A DNA stretch of 35,631 bases, taken from NCBI GenBank assembly GCA_022843805.1, contig JALHMY010000099.1, positions 1 through 35,631 on the forward strand, read 5' to 3'. Source of the stretch: Fuerstiella sp. GTDB lineage: Bacteria > Planctomycetota > Planctomycetia > Planctomycetales > Planctomycetaceae. The translations under genes were made by a program, and so were the position numbers. Below the pieces are notes generated by a model. The model made no database searches, was not told the origin of the DNA, and was given only the letters and a program-made list of their open reading frames with translations. Shown here in pieces: positions 17,608 to 25,774 of this stretch (position 1 is its first letter; every line of letters begins with the position of its first letter).

Positions 17608-17969
17608 ATGATGGGATTTGTCGATTTGCACGGATGTGCGCTGGTTGAGATACACGTGTGAGCGTCAGACATTGCCGCTCAACATGATATCGAAGCGTGG
17701 ATCGACACTGGGTTCACCGGTGACCTCGTCTTGCCCAGCAGATGATTGACGACCTGGAGCGACCTGCTTCACGGACAGTAAAGGGCGCGCTTGCCGACGG
17801 TTCCGTTGTCACCCTGGAGCGATACTACTGCCTCGTTGATTGGTTCGGTTCCGAACGCGCACTGGAAGTCGTCGCCAACGCGGGAGAACGCGCTTTGCTC
17901 GGGGTGAGGTTGTTGATCGGGCTCGATCTTAACATCAGCTATCGTAGCGGAAAAATCACAATCGAGTGA
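17608..17969 (+). pseudogene. decayed retropepsin-like clan AA aspartic protease
   Basis: Translation from the ATG at 17608 gives MMGFVDLHGCALVEIHV, then a TGA, then DIEAWIDTGFTGDLVLP with the DTG catalytic motif. After a one-base shift near 17735 the rest continues: ADGSVVTLERYYC, LEVVANAG, LLIGLDLNISYRSGKITIE. One in-frame stop plus one frameshift separate the catalytic DTG from the C-terminal half. Intact relatives of about 120 residues read through both points, so this copy is most likely inactive. It would have been cotranscribed with the small protein upstream. Confidence 0.75.
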
Positions 17970-17984
17970 ATCTGCTCTGGCCCT

Positions 17985-18030
17985 AACGAATTGCGATCGA
18001 TGCGTCTGGCGATTAGCCGACGCATCGACC
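17985..18030. repeat. dispersed hairpin repeat, copy 2 (intact stem)
   Basis: GATCGATGCGTC (17995-18006) pairs with GACGCATCGACC (18019-18030) around TGGCGATTAGCC, whose ends GGC/GCC extend the stem. It follows the protease remnant by 25 nt. Confidence 0.8.
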
Positions 18031-18040
18031 GTGCGCCGTC

Positions 18041-18776
18041 TTCTCCCTGGACTGCGGCAGCCTGCTGCCGCTTTCCAGTCCACAGCCTGCTGTGGACAAC
18101 CACTTGCAACTTGAACATCGCGGACACAAGGCCCGCAGAGCCCCCGGCCCCAACCGACCCCGCGTCGGTTGAGCCCAGGTTTGAAAACTACAAGCATGGT
18201 GGATCAGTCGTCTGAAGTCATTGCGCTGAGCCGGGGCATCTGTAGTTGCCAAACCTGGGCTCAACCGGCGTGAAGCCGGCTGGGGCCGGGCTGCAGAAAC
18301 GTGTGATGCCTGTGACACTTCACACACGGCAGCAGCTGATTCACTTCTGCACTGCTCAGAACTGCCGGCAGCTTCTTCGGTCGTTTGCCGAAGGATCTCA
18401 CTGGTTGCTTTGATCACGTAATGTATACGGTGAGCGGACGAGCGACTCCGGGTCTTCTCTCACAGCTTGCCATCTCACGGCGAGAGATATTGCCTTCCAG
18501 CGTGAACAAACCCTGGACAGGATCCAACAGATACAAAATTTCGGAGCTGATGTCGTTCATCGCCGAGAGGCCACTCTCGGGCGATTCACCCTCACTACCT
18601 TTCTGGGCACGCTTCAACCAAACACTTCGAATGCGTCGCCAGCATTACGGCTTCACGCTCCTTATAGACACGCTGCAACACTCGATACGGCGCCTCTGGC
18701 TAAGAATTACTCCGGCGGGAGTTCCACCCGCTTGCCATCAAACCATTTTCAGTCCGCACGTGCATTTTTTGTTCTG
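18041..18776. repeat. long dispersed repeat block A with recombinase and transposase fragments
   Basis: Nearly the same as block B (19479-20290); parts recur at 28258 and 30848. It holds two short palindromes (GGCAGCCTGCTGCC; GTCCACAGCCTGCTGTGGAC). On the minus strand, around 18310-18400, it has a fragment reading FGKRPKKLPAVLSSAEVNQL, a tyrosine recombinase segment with indels. On the plus strand near 18750 it has a fragment reading SPHVHFLF, matching the HxH region of IS91-like transposases. No intact gene. Confidence 0.75.
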
Positions 18777-19181
18777 TCACGTTTTCGGGAGATCGCCAAA
18801 GTCGTTGGCGATCAGTTCGACCTCGCCCGTTTCGTGATCCCACCAGTATACCGAATGTTGTAGCGTGTCTGGATGCTGCGACATTGGCATCAGCACCAAA
18901 AAATCGCCACCACCGTTTGCACCAATTGCCACGGCCTCGGGTGGAAACCCATAACAATCTTTCCTCGCGGCACCTGTTTCGCGGTCAATGCTGCTGCATG
19001 TCCGCTGGATGCGTTTGCGATCCGACACATCGAGAAATGGAAACAATTCAAAATGGTCGATGCGAGTTCGAACTGTGCCACCGTTCATTTTGGACATCGC
19101 CGTCACGAATGACGCAGGGAATCGTGTACCGAGCTTCTCTTCGGTTTGCGTGATCCACTTTGTATCTACAGGAAACGGCAT
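18777..19181 (-). CDS. SMI1/KNR4 (SUKH) family protein
   Basis: 134 residues covering a whole SUKH domain: ITQTEEKLGTRFPASFVTAMSKMNGG at the N-terminus, FELFPFLDVSD in the middle, AVAIGANGGGDFLVLMP, and SVYWWDHETGEVELIANDFGDL at the end. SUKH proteins are commonly immunity proteins against polymorphic toxins or cassette-borne defence proteins (established for the superfamily); no toxin gene is adjacent. It is a single-gene unit between repeat block A and palindrome b. Its stop codon lies at the edge of the repeat block. Confidence 0.85.
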   Translation of the reverse strand: MPFPVDTKWITQTEEKLGTRFPASFVTAMSKMNGGTVRTRIDHFELFPFLDVSDRKRIQRTCSSIDRETGAARKDCYGFPPEAVAIGANGGGDFLVLMPMSQHPDTLQHSVYWWDHETGEVELIANDFGDLPKT

Positions 19182-19202
19182 TGTAGCGAAGCGGCTTCAG
19201 TG

Positions 19203-19294
19203 ACAGAACGACCAGGATCAGCCGGTTGCCGCGACTGATTCTCAAATGTGTGCGCAGCCCTTCGGCAACTCGGCTGCATCTTTTTGTTCGTCGC
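19203..19294. repeat. attC-like imperfect palindrome b
   Basis: CAGAACGACC ... TTTTTGTTCGTC form the outer box; GATCAGCCGGTTGCCG pairs with CGGCAACTCGGCTGCATC with extrahelical bases. Located 22 nt before the start of the SUKH gene. Confidence 0.75.
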
Positions 19295-19364
19295 TTCTTG
19301 CTGTATTAGACTCAGCCAGAAACTTGTCAGCAATTCGCTTTTGGGTCTTGGGTGCAACGGGCTG

Positions 19365-20290
19365 GTAATAGTGATCGGCCCTATGCGGAATCAATCACGA
19401 GCACTCTGCAGAGTGCTGCCAGTTTACTGGCGGCGGCTGGAGTTGTCACCCCGAAACTGGCACCGATGGGAGATTCGGTCTTCTCCTGGACTGCGGCAGC
19501 CTGCTGCCGCTTTCCAGTCCACAGCCTGCTGTGGACAACCACCTGCAACTTGAACATCGCGGACACAAGGCCACCAGGACTTCCGGCCCTAACCGACCCC
19601 GCGTCGGTTGAGCCCAGGTTTGAAAACTACAAGCGTGGTGGATCAGTCGCCTGAAGTCATTGCGCTGAGCCGGGGCAGTGTAGTTGTATAACCTGGGCCA
19701 CATCGGCACAAGGCCGATGGGGGCCGATAGCGATACCCTGGCATCTGTAGTTTCCAAACCTGGGCTCAACCGGCGTGAAGCCGGCTGAGGCCGGGCAGCA
19801 GAAACGGGAGATGCTTGTGGCACTTCACACACGGCAGCAGCCGATTCACTTCTGCACTGCTCAGAACTGCCGGCAGCTTCTTCGGTCGTTTGCCGAAAGG
19901 GATCACTGTTTGCTTTGATGACATGATGTATCGCGAGAGTGGACGAGCGACTCCCGGTCTTCTCTCGCAGCTTGCCATCTCGCGGCGAGAGATATTGCCT
20001 TCCAGCGTGAACATACCATGGACAGGATCCAACAGATACAAAATTTCGGAGCTCATGTCGTTCACCGCCGGGAGGCCACTCCCGGGCGATTCACCCTCAC
20101 TACCTTTCTGGGCACGCTTCAACCAAACACTTCGAATGCGTCGCCAGCATTACGGCTTCACGCACTCTTATAGATTCGCTGCAACACTCGATCCTGGGCC
20201 TCTGGCTAAGAGCTAACCACGCGGGAGTAACACCCGCTTGTCATCAAACCATTTCCAGTCCACACGTTCACGGCATTGTTCGCAGGCGCT
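19365..20290. repeat. long dispersed repeat block B with recombinase fragment
   Basis: Same content as block A, plus an extra internal stretch (19677-19745) that adds an ACATCGGCACAAGGCCGATG palindrome. The left part (19365-19470) matches 28258-28350. The minus-strand fragment FGKRPKKLPAVLSSAEVNRL (about 19830-19905) is a tyrosine recombinase N-lobe piece. The right end stops at GGCATTGTTCGC, a partial attC-like box. Confidence 0.75.
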
Positions 20291-20304
20291 TTACATGGTG
20301 GTCG

Positions 20305-20769
20305 TTATGATGGGTGAACGAAGCTCAAATGCATTGCCGCATGGCTACATGTTAGCCTATCTAATTGTTCGCGCGTCGCTTTGCCGAAGATCGGATGAAC
20401 CGGTAAAGGCCCATGTTGTTTGTAGTACGCGACCGACTCCTTCAGCATTTGGATTGCGTCTTCGATTGCGATTTTTTCGTCAGGCCAGAACGCCGCCTCG
20501 GCATTGGCTGGAAGTTTGACGCCGGGTTTGACGGAGCCCTTCAGTATCGTTGCGCGTATGAAAGGTAGCACCAGCTTCATTATCAACGGCGGCTTTGGTG
20601 CTGGGATGCGTCCGGTCATCATGCTGTTGGTGAGTGCCAAGTGGCGTACGATTTCCGGAAAGCTGTGTTTTCCCGTCGTCGCGACTGTAGTTGAAGCGAG
20701 GCGTTCGACTTCGGCCACAACGTCATCTAAGTTGTCCAGTTTTAATTCACGTCGTTGTGATTCCCTCAT
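20305..20769 (-). CDS. DUF1569 domain-containing protein
   Basis: 154 residues. Matches the DUF1569 family (DinB-like four-helix fold): KLDNLDDVVAEVERLAS, HSFPEIVRHLALTNSMM, LVLPFIRATIL, and the C-terminal PVHPIFGKATREQLDRLTCSHAAMHL. The histidines in the last segment sit where DinB-like proteins bind metal. Function unknown, possibly a metal-dependent thiol transferase-like protein. Single-gene unit between repeat block B and palindrome c. Confidence 0.85.
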   Translation of the reverse strand: MRESQRRELKLDNLDDVVAEVERLASTTVATTGKHSFPEIVRHLALTNSMMTGRIPAPKPPLIMKLVLPFIRATILKGSVKPGVKLPANAEAAFWPDEKIAIEDAIQMLKESVAYYKQHGPLPVHPIFGKATREQLDRLTCSHAAMHLSFVHPS

Positions 20770-20807
20770 GAGAAGACCTCCTGAATTTCAAATATGGCAT
20801 GCTAGCC

Positions 20808-20897
20808 GACGAACGTTTGCATAACCGGGCGGCGGCAAGTCAATAATCCATTTCAAAATGCGTTGTCCGCCGCTCCGTGTCCAACGCTTTGTTCGTC
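20808..20897. repeat. attC-like imperfect palindrome c
   Basis: GACGAACG and TTTGTTCGTC are the outer box; CCGGGCGGCGG pairs with CCGCCGCTCCG. The stop codon of the next gene on the minus strand lies inside the palindrome, so its C-terminal codons are part of this element. Confidence 0.8.
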
Positions 20898-21452
20898 CGG
20901 GAATTTCGACCGGATCTTGATCGCCGTTTGCGAGAGCCACAGTATACATTCTTCAGGATTCACGAGCATCCCAGAATCTGCCAGACTGACCAATGCAGAC
21001 GGAACGTATGCAAGTAGGTATGAATCGTACGAGCCTCGACGCCGCGACGATTCTTCAAAGTAGCCGACCCACGTTTCCCATGGAGGAACGTTGAATACGT
21101 CGAAAAATCCTTCAGTTTCCTGTTCTGCCGCTCCGTCGCAAAGATCGCCGTCAGGAAAGTACACCATTAATCGGCCACCAAGCAGGTCAGGGCATTTCTG
21201 AACCAAAGCTGTCGGAGTCTCGAACAGTGCGAACTGCCTCGCAGCACCAACTTCACAGATCGCATCATCGCGACCATTGTGGAGCAATCGCCATTGCAAA
21301 TCAGAGTATCGCATTGCGGGCCGGAAGTCATCACGTTTGATGATCGCATTTGTCCAGGCAATGGTTTCTGCTAGTCGCGTGTACAACACATCGTCCGCAA
21401 TCGTTGCTGGATCTACCTGGTTGCGTTCCCAAATCTGTCTTTGCAAATGCAA
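20853..21452 (-). CDS. hypothetical protein with C-terminus inside a palindrome
   Basis: 199 residues from a TTG at 21452 with GGAG 4 nt upstream. No family recognised. It is a soluble, acidic protein with ETIAWTNAIIKRDDFRPAMRYSDLQWRLLHNG early, a LMVYFPDGDLCDGAAEQET segment, and NVPPWETWVGYF, then ALVSLADSGMLVNPEECILWLS near the end. The style resembles cassette-borne immunity-like proteins (SUKH neighbours), but that is inference. The gene lies between palindromes c and d, and its last dozen codons overlap c. Confidence 0.7.
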   Translation of the reverse strand: MHLQRQIWERNQVDPATIADDVLYTRLAETIAWTNAIIKRDDFRPAMRYSDLQWRLLHNGRDDAICEVGAARQFALFETPTALVQKCPDLLGGRLMVYFPDGDLCDGAAEQETEGFFDVFNVPPWETWVGYFEESSRRRGSYDSYLLAYVPSALVSLADSGMLVNPEECILWLSQTAIKIRSKFPDEQSVGHGAADNAF

Positions 21453-21462
21453 TCATCTCCAG

Positions 21463-21552
21463 GGGCGAACGACAGCCATCAGCGGATGGCGGGAGTCAAA
21501 TTTCCATGTCAACTCACGAACCACCGCCATTCCGCTGCATGGCTTTGTTCGC
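21463..21552. repeat. attC-like imperfect palindrome d
   Basis: GGGGCGAACGACAG ... GGCTTTGTTCGC outer box; CAGCGGATGGCGG pairs with CCGCCATTCCGCTG. Nearly identical to palindrome i (32729-32820), with which it shares about 400 bp of right flank. Confidence 0.8.
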
Positions 21553-21950
21553 ATTTGCGTTTCACTGCGATTTGGGACTCCGCTGCTGAATCAACTCCAT
21601 CTGAATCGCAGCACAGCCGTCAGGTTACGACGGTGCCTGTCAAATGGCAATGTCATCGTGATCTGAATTTGCTCTCACCGATGGAAATCATTGATTGATG
21701 GACGTTCCCTGATCTGAACCATTCGATGACGTGTCTCGCGTTCAAATCCTGTTCTGCCAGGCGGAACTCAGCTGCCCAGTTTCGATGCCGCTTGCGGATA
21801 GCGATGGACAATGCGTCCATCATCCAGACTCTCGCGAAACAAAAACACTGTCTTCAACACAGAGGCGCAGAGGACCACAGAGAAATTCAACGCACAGTCA
21901 TCGTTGCGATTCCTCTGTGCTCTCTGTGTCCTCCGTGTTAAATCTGCGCC
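21553..21950. repeat. duplicated noncoding unit, copy 1
   Basis: Direct repeat of 32821-33222 at roughly 90 percent identity by eye. It ends in the inverted pair ACACAGAGG...CCTCTGTG (21858-21940), a widespread environmental-bacterial repeat. No gene was recognised in either strand. Confidence 0.75.
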
Positions 21951-22004
21951 ACGCTCTTCTTTCGGCGTCTTTCCGCCGGGACGCATACCTTTGGCTTCTC
22001 GTAT

Positions 22005-22038
22005 CTTACCACGAAGGACACGAAGAGCACGAAGGAAA
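22005..22038. repeat. ACGAAGGACACGAAGAGCACGAAGG repeat
   Basis: A short purine-rich repeat (CACGAAGGACACGAAGAG...) that commonly trails GxxExxY genes, as it does here. Confidence 0.6.
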
Positions 22039-22158
22039 TCAGAACACAAAACGTTTGATGCCGTCTTTCAGCCTTGTAACGTTGATGTTCATCAGCAATC
22101 CGATCTTTATTTCCGCCAGTTTCAGGCAGGTCAATAATTGGGCTTCGTGAATAAGCTG
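22039..22158 (-). pseudogene. C-terminal remnant of a GxxExxY protein
   Basis: The minus strand encodes 39 residues that match the end of GxxExxY-family (PDDEXK-like) proteins: QLLTCLKLAEIKIGLLMN and VTRLKDGIKRFVF, then a stop. The N-terminal part with the GxxExxY and catalytic residues is absent. To its right (22159-22235) lies another dispersed repeat whose translation reads RMKLTGAAILVSRGMKFL, itself recurrent in planctomycetes. Confidence 0.75.
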
Positions 22159-22218
22159 CCGGGGCAGCCCGCAAGAACTTCATGCCACGCGAAACCAGAA
22201 TGGCGGCTCCGGTCAGCT

Positions 22219-22692
22219 TCATCCGTTGGTTAGCGTCTCGTAGATCAGTGTCTCGCCGTATTCGAAGTGCCAGGGCTGATATTGGGCACGACTTTTGTCT
22301 GCAAACATATACGGAAAGTACAAGTCCCATCGCTCACCGAGTGTGTCCTCGTAGTGAACACATACCGCGTCTGCCTTTTCCATTTGCCCCGGCGGAATTA
22401 TACGACAGTCATAGCAGAGAACGGCTGAAGCTGCCCCCTCTTCAATCACGCGGCTTCGCACGCAAGCGGCAAGCCGAAAAAGGCGATCGGCGCCTTCGGA
22501 GCCGTCATCCTCGCCCATCATCGACATAGTGAACTTGTTGCACGAATTCAGATATGCGGCGAATGGCGAAAAACCACCATGCTTGTCGAGCTGTTCCCTG
22601 GCAAAGTCGAGCATCGGGTTCACGAAGCCGGTGAGCATCCCCAAGCTTTCCTTCGCCATCCCGTTAAACTCGTCTTCGACGGAGGCAGTCAT
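22219..22692 (-). CDS. hypothetical cassette protein
   Basis: 157 residues, ATG start at 22692. An N-terminal helical part has LDFAREQLDKHGGFSPFAAYL, the form seen in a family of small cassette or immunity-like proteins with a Phe-x-Pro-Phe motif. A central region reads ADRLFRLAACVRSRVIEEG, followed by a beta-rich part (AVLCYDCRIIPPGQ, ADAVCVHYED, RWDLYFPYMF) and a C-terminal FEYGETLIYETLTNG. Function unknown. It lies between palindrome e on its 5' side and the repeat/GxxExxY remnant on its 3' side. Confidence 0.7.
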   Translation of the reverse strand: MTASVEDEFNGMAKESLGMLTGFVNPMLDFAREQLDKHGGFSPFAAYLNSCNKFTMSMMGEDDGSEGADRLFRLAACVRSRVIEEGAASAVLCYDCRIIPPGQMEKADAVCVHYEDTLGERWDLYFPYMFADKSRAQYQPWHFEYGETLIYETLTNG

Positions 22693-22701
22693 GGACTCGT
22701 A

Positions 22702-22788
22702 CGCTAACGAAAAAGATCAGTCGGTTTGCGAGGGAGGCTGGTTTATTGAAAAAGCGACCGTCGCAAACTCGGCCGCATCTTATTGTTC
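22702..22788. repeat. attC-like imperfect palindrome e, interrupted at GTTC
   Basis: CGCTAACGAAAAAGATCAG and the arm CGGTTTGCGA pair with TCGCAAACTCGG and GCATCTTATTGTTC. The sequence AAGTAAGCCGC of an IS91-like element begins directly after the GTTC. Confidence 0.75.
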
Positions 22789-22937
22789 AAGTAAGCCGCT
22801 GTCGCGGCGGGGGGTTGCTGTGAGCGAATTCTAAAGGGAAAGTCTGGCGTTTGCTATAGTGAACCGCTTTTCTGACTGTTGTGGGAGCGTCAATGGGGCG
22901 CTCTGCTTTTCAGATCTTTCATTAGAGGAACTCTCTC

Positions 22938-23108
22938 ATGGATCGCAGTCAACACTCGCCCGATCGCAACGATCACAGTGACCACAGCAACAGCAATCCC
23001 AGCGAGGCTCGTCACTCGAAGACAGGCCGGAAGATCGAGCCGGCTCGCGCAGCTCCTGACACGCCACGACGACTCACGCACTCGCCGTACTTCAACGGTC
23101 CGCTCTAA
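22938..23108 (+). CDS. small basic His/Arg/Ser-rich protein in the IS91-like element
   Basis: 56 residues, beginning MDRSQHSPDRNDHSD and ending RRLTHSPYFNGPL. AGAGGA lies about 9 nt before the ATG. The first half is rich in His, Ser, Asn and Asp and likely disordered; the second is basic. It sits where the element leader ends, ahead of the place where the recombinase and transposase genes would be, so it may be an accessory factor of the element. I do not recognise a family. Confidence 0.55.
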   Translation: MDRSQHSPDRNDHSDHSNSNPSEARHSKTGRKIEPARAAPDTPRRLTHSPYFNGPL

Positions 23109-23123
23109 TCCCGTCACCCGGCC

Positions 23124-23249
23124 CCCACGAGCTCGCCTCGTGGGCTCGCAGGGCCTTTGCGACAGGAACGAGCCTGCGGAACAAGGACGTTCGAAGGGTA
23201 CTTCGCCTGGCGCAAAGGCGAGGTAAACCCACGAGGCAAGCTCGTGGGC
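23124..23249. repeat. MITE-like palindrome inside IS91-like remnant 1
   Basis: Left arm CCACGAGCTCGCCTCGTGGG with GCCTTTGCG; right arm CGCAAAGGC with CCCACGAGGCAAGCTCGTGG. The arms are inverted repeats around about 50 nt. Confidence 0.75.
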
Positions 23250-23586
23250 GTCTGGCTGTTTCGAGGCTGGACATACTGGCCTGGAAGTGCCGTGACTCCA
23301 CGGCCCGCACGTGTTCAATGCCGGATTCGCTGCAAACACTGCGGAGACCCATTGAGTGTGACAACGATTGTTGTTGCCAGCGGAAACGTACTCTGGAGTC
23401 GATCGCTTCCACAGTATGCGCTCGCGAGCCGCGATCCATCGAAAGCCCTGATGTCACCGGGCCTCCTGAACAAAGCCTTCTCGAAACCCTTCGGCTTGAC
23501 GCCTTCTCATCCGCCGCCGCGAACCACGATCAATGCCCCTCGATCATTCCACGATCACAATCCGCCAACGCGAAGTCAAAGGCTTA

Positions 23587-24231
23587 CTAGTTCTGATGCA
23601 CCCCTTGCTTTCGCCGTTCCATCGCCCCCTTTCCTGCGAGAATCTTGTCTCGGAATTTGTTGATGCGTGCAATCCGCGTCTCGGTTTTCTTTGTTGAATT
23701 CAGGTTGATCACATAGCTTTTTTGGCGACCGGGCGTTAAGCCGTGGAAGGCATCAGCAAGTTCGGGATCCGATTCCAATGCGTCTGCCAGTTCGTCGGGA
23801 AGCTGAACGTCCTCCCTGTGCTTCGGGGGCTTTATGCCCGACTCGGCATACCCCATCGCTTCAATCAGGTAGGACTCGATGACCGGCTTCATCTTCGCTA
23901 CCTGGTTGTTTGCCGTAAACCGGATCATGTCGGGGTGCTGAGTATTCGGTCCCTGTTTTTCCAGCACGCCATTGGGGTCCTTCATGAGTGCAGAGTTGAA
24001 GAAGCTGAGTCGGAAGTCATTTCGCAGGGCTCCAATAATGACGATGTTTCGATCGGCGTGCATGTAGCACGGATGTCCCCATTTGACGACCTCGATCAGA
24101 TCCATGCCCAGGCATATTTGGCGGAGTTTAGCGAGGCCGCCGCTCCATTGCCGAGTCGAACAGTCGGATGTCGCAAACCGTTCGCAGCGACCGCAACCGT
24201 TCAGGAAGTACTCTTCAATGTCAGTAATCAT
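23587..24231 (-). CDS. YdeI/OmpD-associated family protein
   Basis: 214 residues from the ATG at 24231; the frame is open further upstream through a palindrome but is not protein-like there. A DUF1801-like N-terminal half (CLGMDLIEVVKWGHPCYMH, FRLSFFNSALMKDPNGVLEKQGPN) is followed by the YdeI C-terminal domain with LPDELADALESDPELADAFHGLTPGRQKSYVINLNSTKKTETRIARI split across its conserved helix pair, ending in a basic tail. E. coli YdeI has been linked to resistance to some antimicrobial peptides; the role here is unknown. The stop TAG is formed by the right end of the IS91-like remnant. Confidence 0.85.
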   Translation of the reverse strand: MITDIEEYFLNGCGRCERFATSDCSTRQWSGGLAKLRQICLGMDLIEVVKWGHPCYMHADRNIVIIGALRNDFRLSFFNSALMKDPNGVLEKQGPNTQHPDMIRFTANNQVAKMKPVIESYLIEAMGYAESGIKPPKHREDVQLPDELADALESDPELADAFHGLTPGRQKSYVINLNSTKKTETRIARINKFRDKILAGKGAMERRKQGVHQN

Positions 24232-24253
24232 GATGGTGCGAATTCTCGAAGCA

Positions 24254-24348
24254 ACAGAACGACCAGCAGCACCGGATTGCGAGTAGTGATGCTTTAATTT
24301 CAAACTCGGCACCGACCGCAATTCCGGTGCATGCTGTACGCCCAACGG
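24254..24348. repeat. attC-like imperfect palindrome f
   Basis: CAGAACGACCAGCAGCACCG and GATTGCG pair with CGCAATTCCGGTGC and ATGCTG. The right outer box is altered (TACGCCCAACGG instead of TTTGTTCG). Confidence 0.65.
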
Positions 24349-24399
24349 GACGTGGACTTGTAGGGAGAAGTCGACCAGTTCCCTTAACGAAAACGGGAC

Positions 24400-24479
24400 T
24401 CATTCAAGGAGGCAGTATGCCAAATGTTTCTTTATGAGTGAAGTACAAGGTGAGGGCAACTGCGGAAGAATGATGGACC
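24400..24479 (+). other. strong Shine-Dalgarno with a six-codon reading frame
   Basis: AAGGAGG at 24405-24411 lies 5 nt before ATG 24417, but the frame stops after six codons (MPNVSL). It may be the surviving start of a gene interrupted by the intron remnant that follows, or a leader peptide. Confidence 0.3.
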
Positions 24480-25217
24480 GTGCGAAGGAAGCCCGCGAAA
24501 TGTGTTGTAAAGTGGACAATACCTGCGGGACAGCAAGGACTCCAGCCTTCAGACGGCCATCGTCCACCGCATTTCGGGCCAAAACTGCGAGGCTACGAAC
24601 AGAAACGCCATAGAGGCGGCGGACATTCTGAGATGAGCCGACAGATGACGTTTGCGAAACCGTTCCTGACCGGATCCGAAGCAGATGCCGAGCTTGTGCA
24701 GCGAAAGTCCATGCTCATATTTGGGGAGATCTGCAAGAGTATCCGTGAGTGGAGCTTGCTCGAAATGCGGACCGTCTTAGGTAACTCAGCGCGGGCGAGC
24801 AGAAGTCAGCAGAGGTCGTAGTAGTGCGAGGACAATCCCGTCACCGCTCGAAGGACCAAACATTTCTTAATTCAGAGTGTTTCCCGTCATGACCTTGATC
24901 CGTCCGAACCACACAGAAGCCAGTTCGCGCATCTCAACGAGAGCCGACGTCAGAAGGCCCCGTGCTCTTTGGAGTCCCAGCGAGATCAATCGCCGCAACC
25001 GCGGTGTCCCGATGTCGCATCGGATGCCGGAACTTCGGCGATACATTAAAGGGTGGGTCGGCTACCTTTCGATTGTCCCGATGAAGACGTATTTTGAGGC
25101 TCTGGACAAGTGGGTCTGCCGCCGCATCCAGTGCTGTTACTGGAAGCAATGGCGACACCCGTGAACTCGGATTCGAAATCTGCGCAAGCTCGGCATTCGT
25201 CGAGATCAGGCCGTGCA
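24480..25217 (+). mobile_element. group II intron remnant 1
   Basis: It may begin with GTGCG at 24480, the usual group II 5' end, followed by a pairing GCCCGC...GCGGGAC. The stretch at 24790-24870 (GAGCAGAAGTCAGCAGAGG, GCTCGAAGGACCAAACATTTC) resembles the sequence before intron-encoded reverse transcriptases. From 24973 the maturase domain of the protein is readable. The reverse-transcriptase domain is deleted. The 3' structural domains are missing, replaced by IS91-like sequence at 25218. Confidence 0.55.
24973..25217 (+). pseudogene. group II intron reverse transcriptase/maturase, C-terminal fragment
   Basis: Readable maturase (X) domain: INRRNRGVPMSHRMPELRRY, IKGWVGYL, LDKWVCRRIQCCYWKQWR, then HP, a TGA, and TRIRNLRKLGIRRDQAVH in the same frame. 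The TGA stands where relatives have an Arg codon, so a single CGA-to-TGA change interrupts the frame. The upstream fingers/palm domain with YADD is absent, so it cannot be an active reverse transcriptase. Confidence 0.75.
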
Positions 25218-25698
25218 TGATCGACGACAAAGGCCGAGTCCTCTGCCGGCGACCACTGCCGGACCACCCCACGCATTATCTCGACAGCGGATAACGGTGA
25301 AACGAATGAATCCCGCAGCAGCGGAAACTTCAATCTTTCAAACACCACATCATCGGTGTGCGCTGAAGGAACGCGCTGTGTTGAAAATCCAGGCTGTTTC
25401 AGCGAATCGCAAGCCCGTTTCCAAACGAGTCTCGATGCCTCAACACTTGCAAACAGCATCTGTCAAACGGTCCACTGGCGATCTTCGAATGCGCCATGGC
25501 CGTTTAGTGACGGGAATTCTGCGTCGCTAAATTGCACAACCCAATGGGGGCAAGCCGTTCCCTGAAATCCGGGCTTCCTGAACAAAGGCCTTGAGCTTCG
25601 GCTTCACGCGGCTCTTCCACAACGCCCCGCCGCACGCCCCGCCACCAAACCAACTCCACGCTCTCAGTCCGCTCGCCGCGAAGTCAAAGCCTTATTGG
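25218..25698 (+). mobile_element. IS91-like right-end fragment A
   Basis: Begins with GATCGACGACAAAGGCCGAG, also found at 26785, and continues (25395-25698) as a direct repeat of 31803-32103. It ends CGCGAAGTCAAAGCCTTATTGGTT. No intact gene was seen. Confidence 0.55.
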
Positions 25699-25774
25699 TT
25701 ATGTCTTAAGACATTTGTTTATGGCCGAATGTTGAGATTCTCGGAACGACCAACCACAAAGGTGGTTTGTGAAT

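Larger units (their letters stand above)
22789..23592 (+). mobile_element. IS91-like element remnant 1
   Basis: Left end AAGTAAGCCGCTGTCGCGGC forms a short hairpin and a leader shared with 26140 and 35517. It contains a 56-codon gene (22938-23108), a palindromic insertion, and from about 23253 a transposase C-terminal fragment (LFRGWTYWPGSAVTPRPAR, IRCKHCGDPLSV) related to 26650-26820. The right end GCGAAGTCAAAGGCTTACTAG closes on the stop codon of the next gene. The catalytic parts are missing. Confidence 0.6.

Noticed and set aside
17742..17969. Intact 75-residue protein starting at an internal ATG
   Set aside because: It is the C-terminal half of a clan AA protease whose first half, with DTG, is readable in the neighbouring frame; a pseudogene is the simpler reading.
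23157..23663. 168-codon frame as a complete gene
   Set aside because: It spans a palindromic insertion and only a transposase C-terminal fragment; the end overlaps the YdeI gene in antisense.
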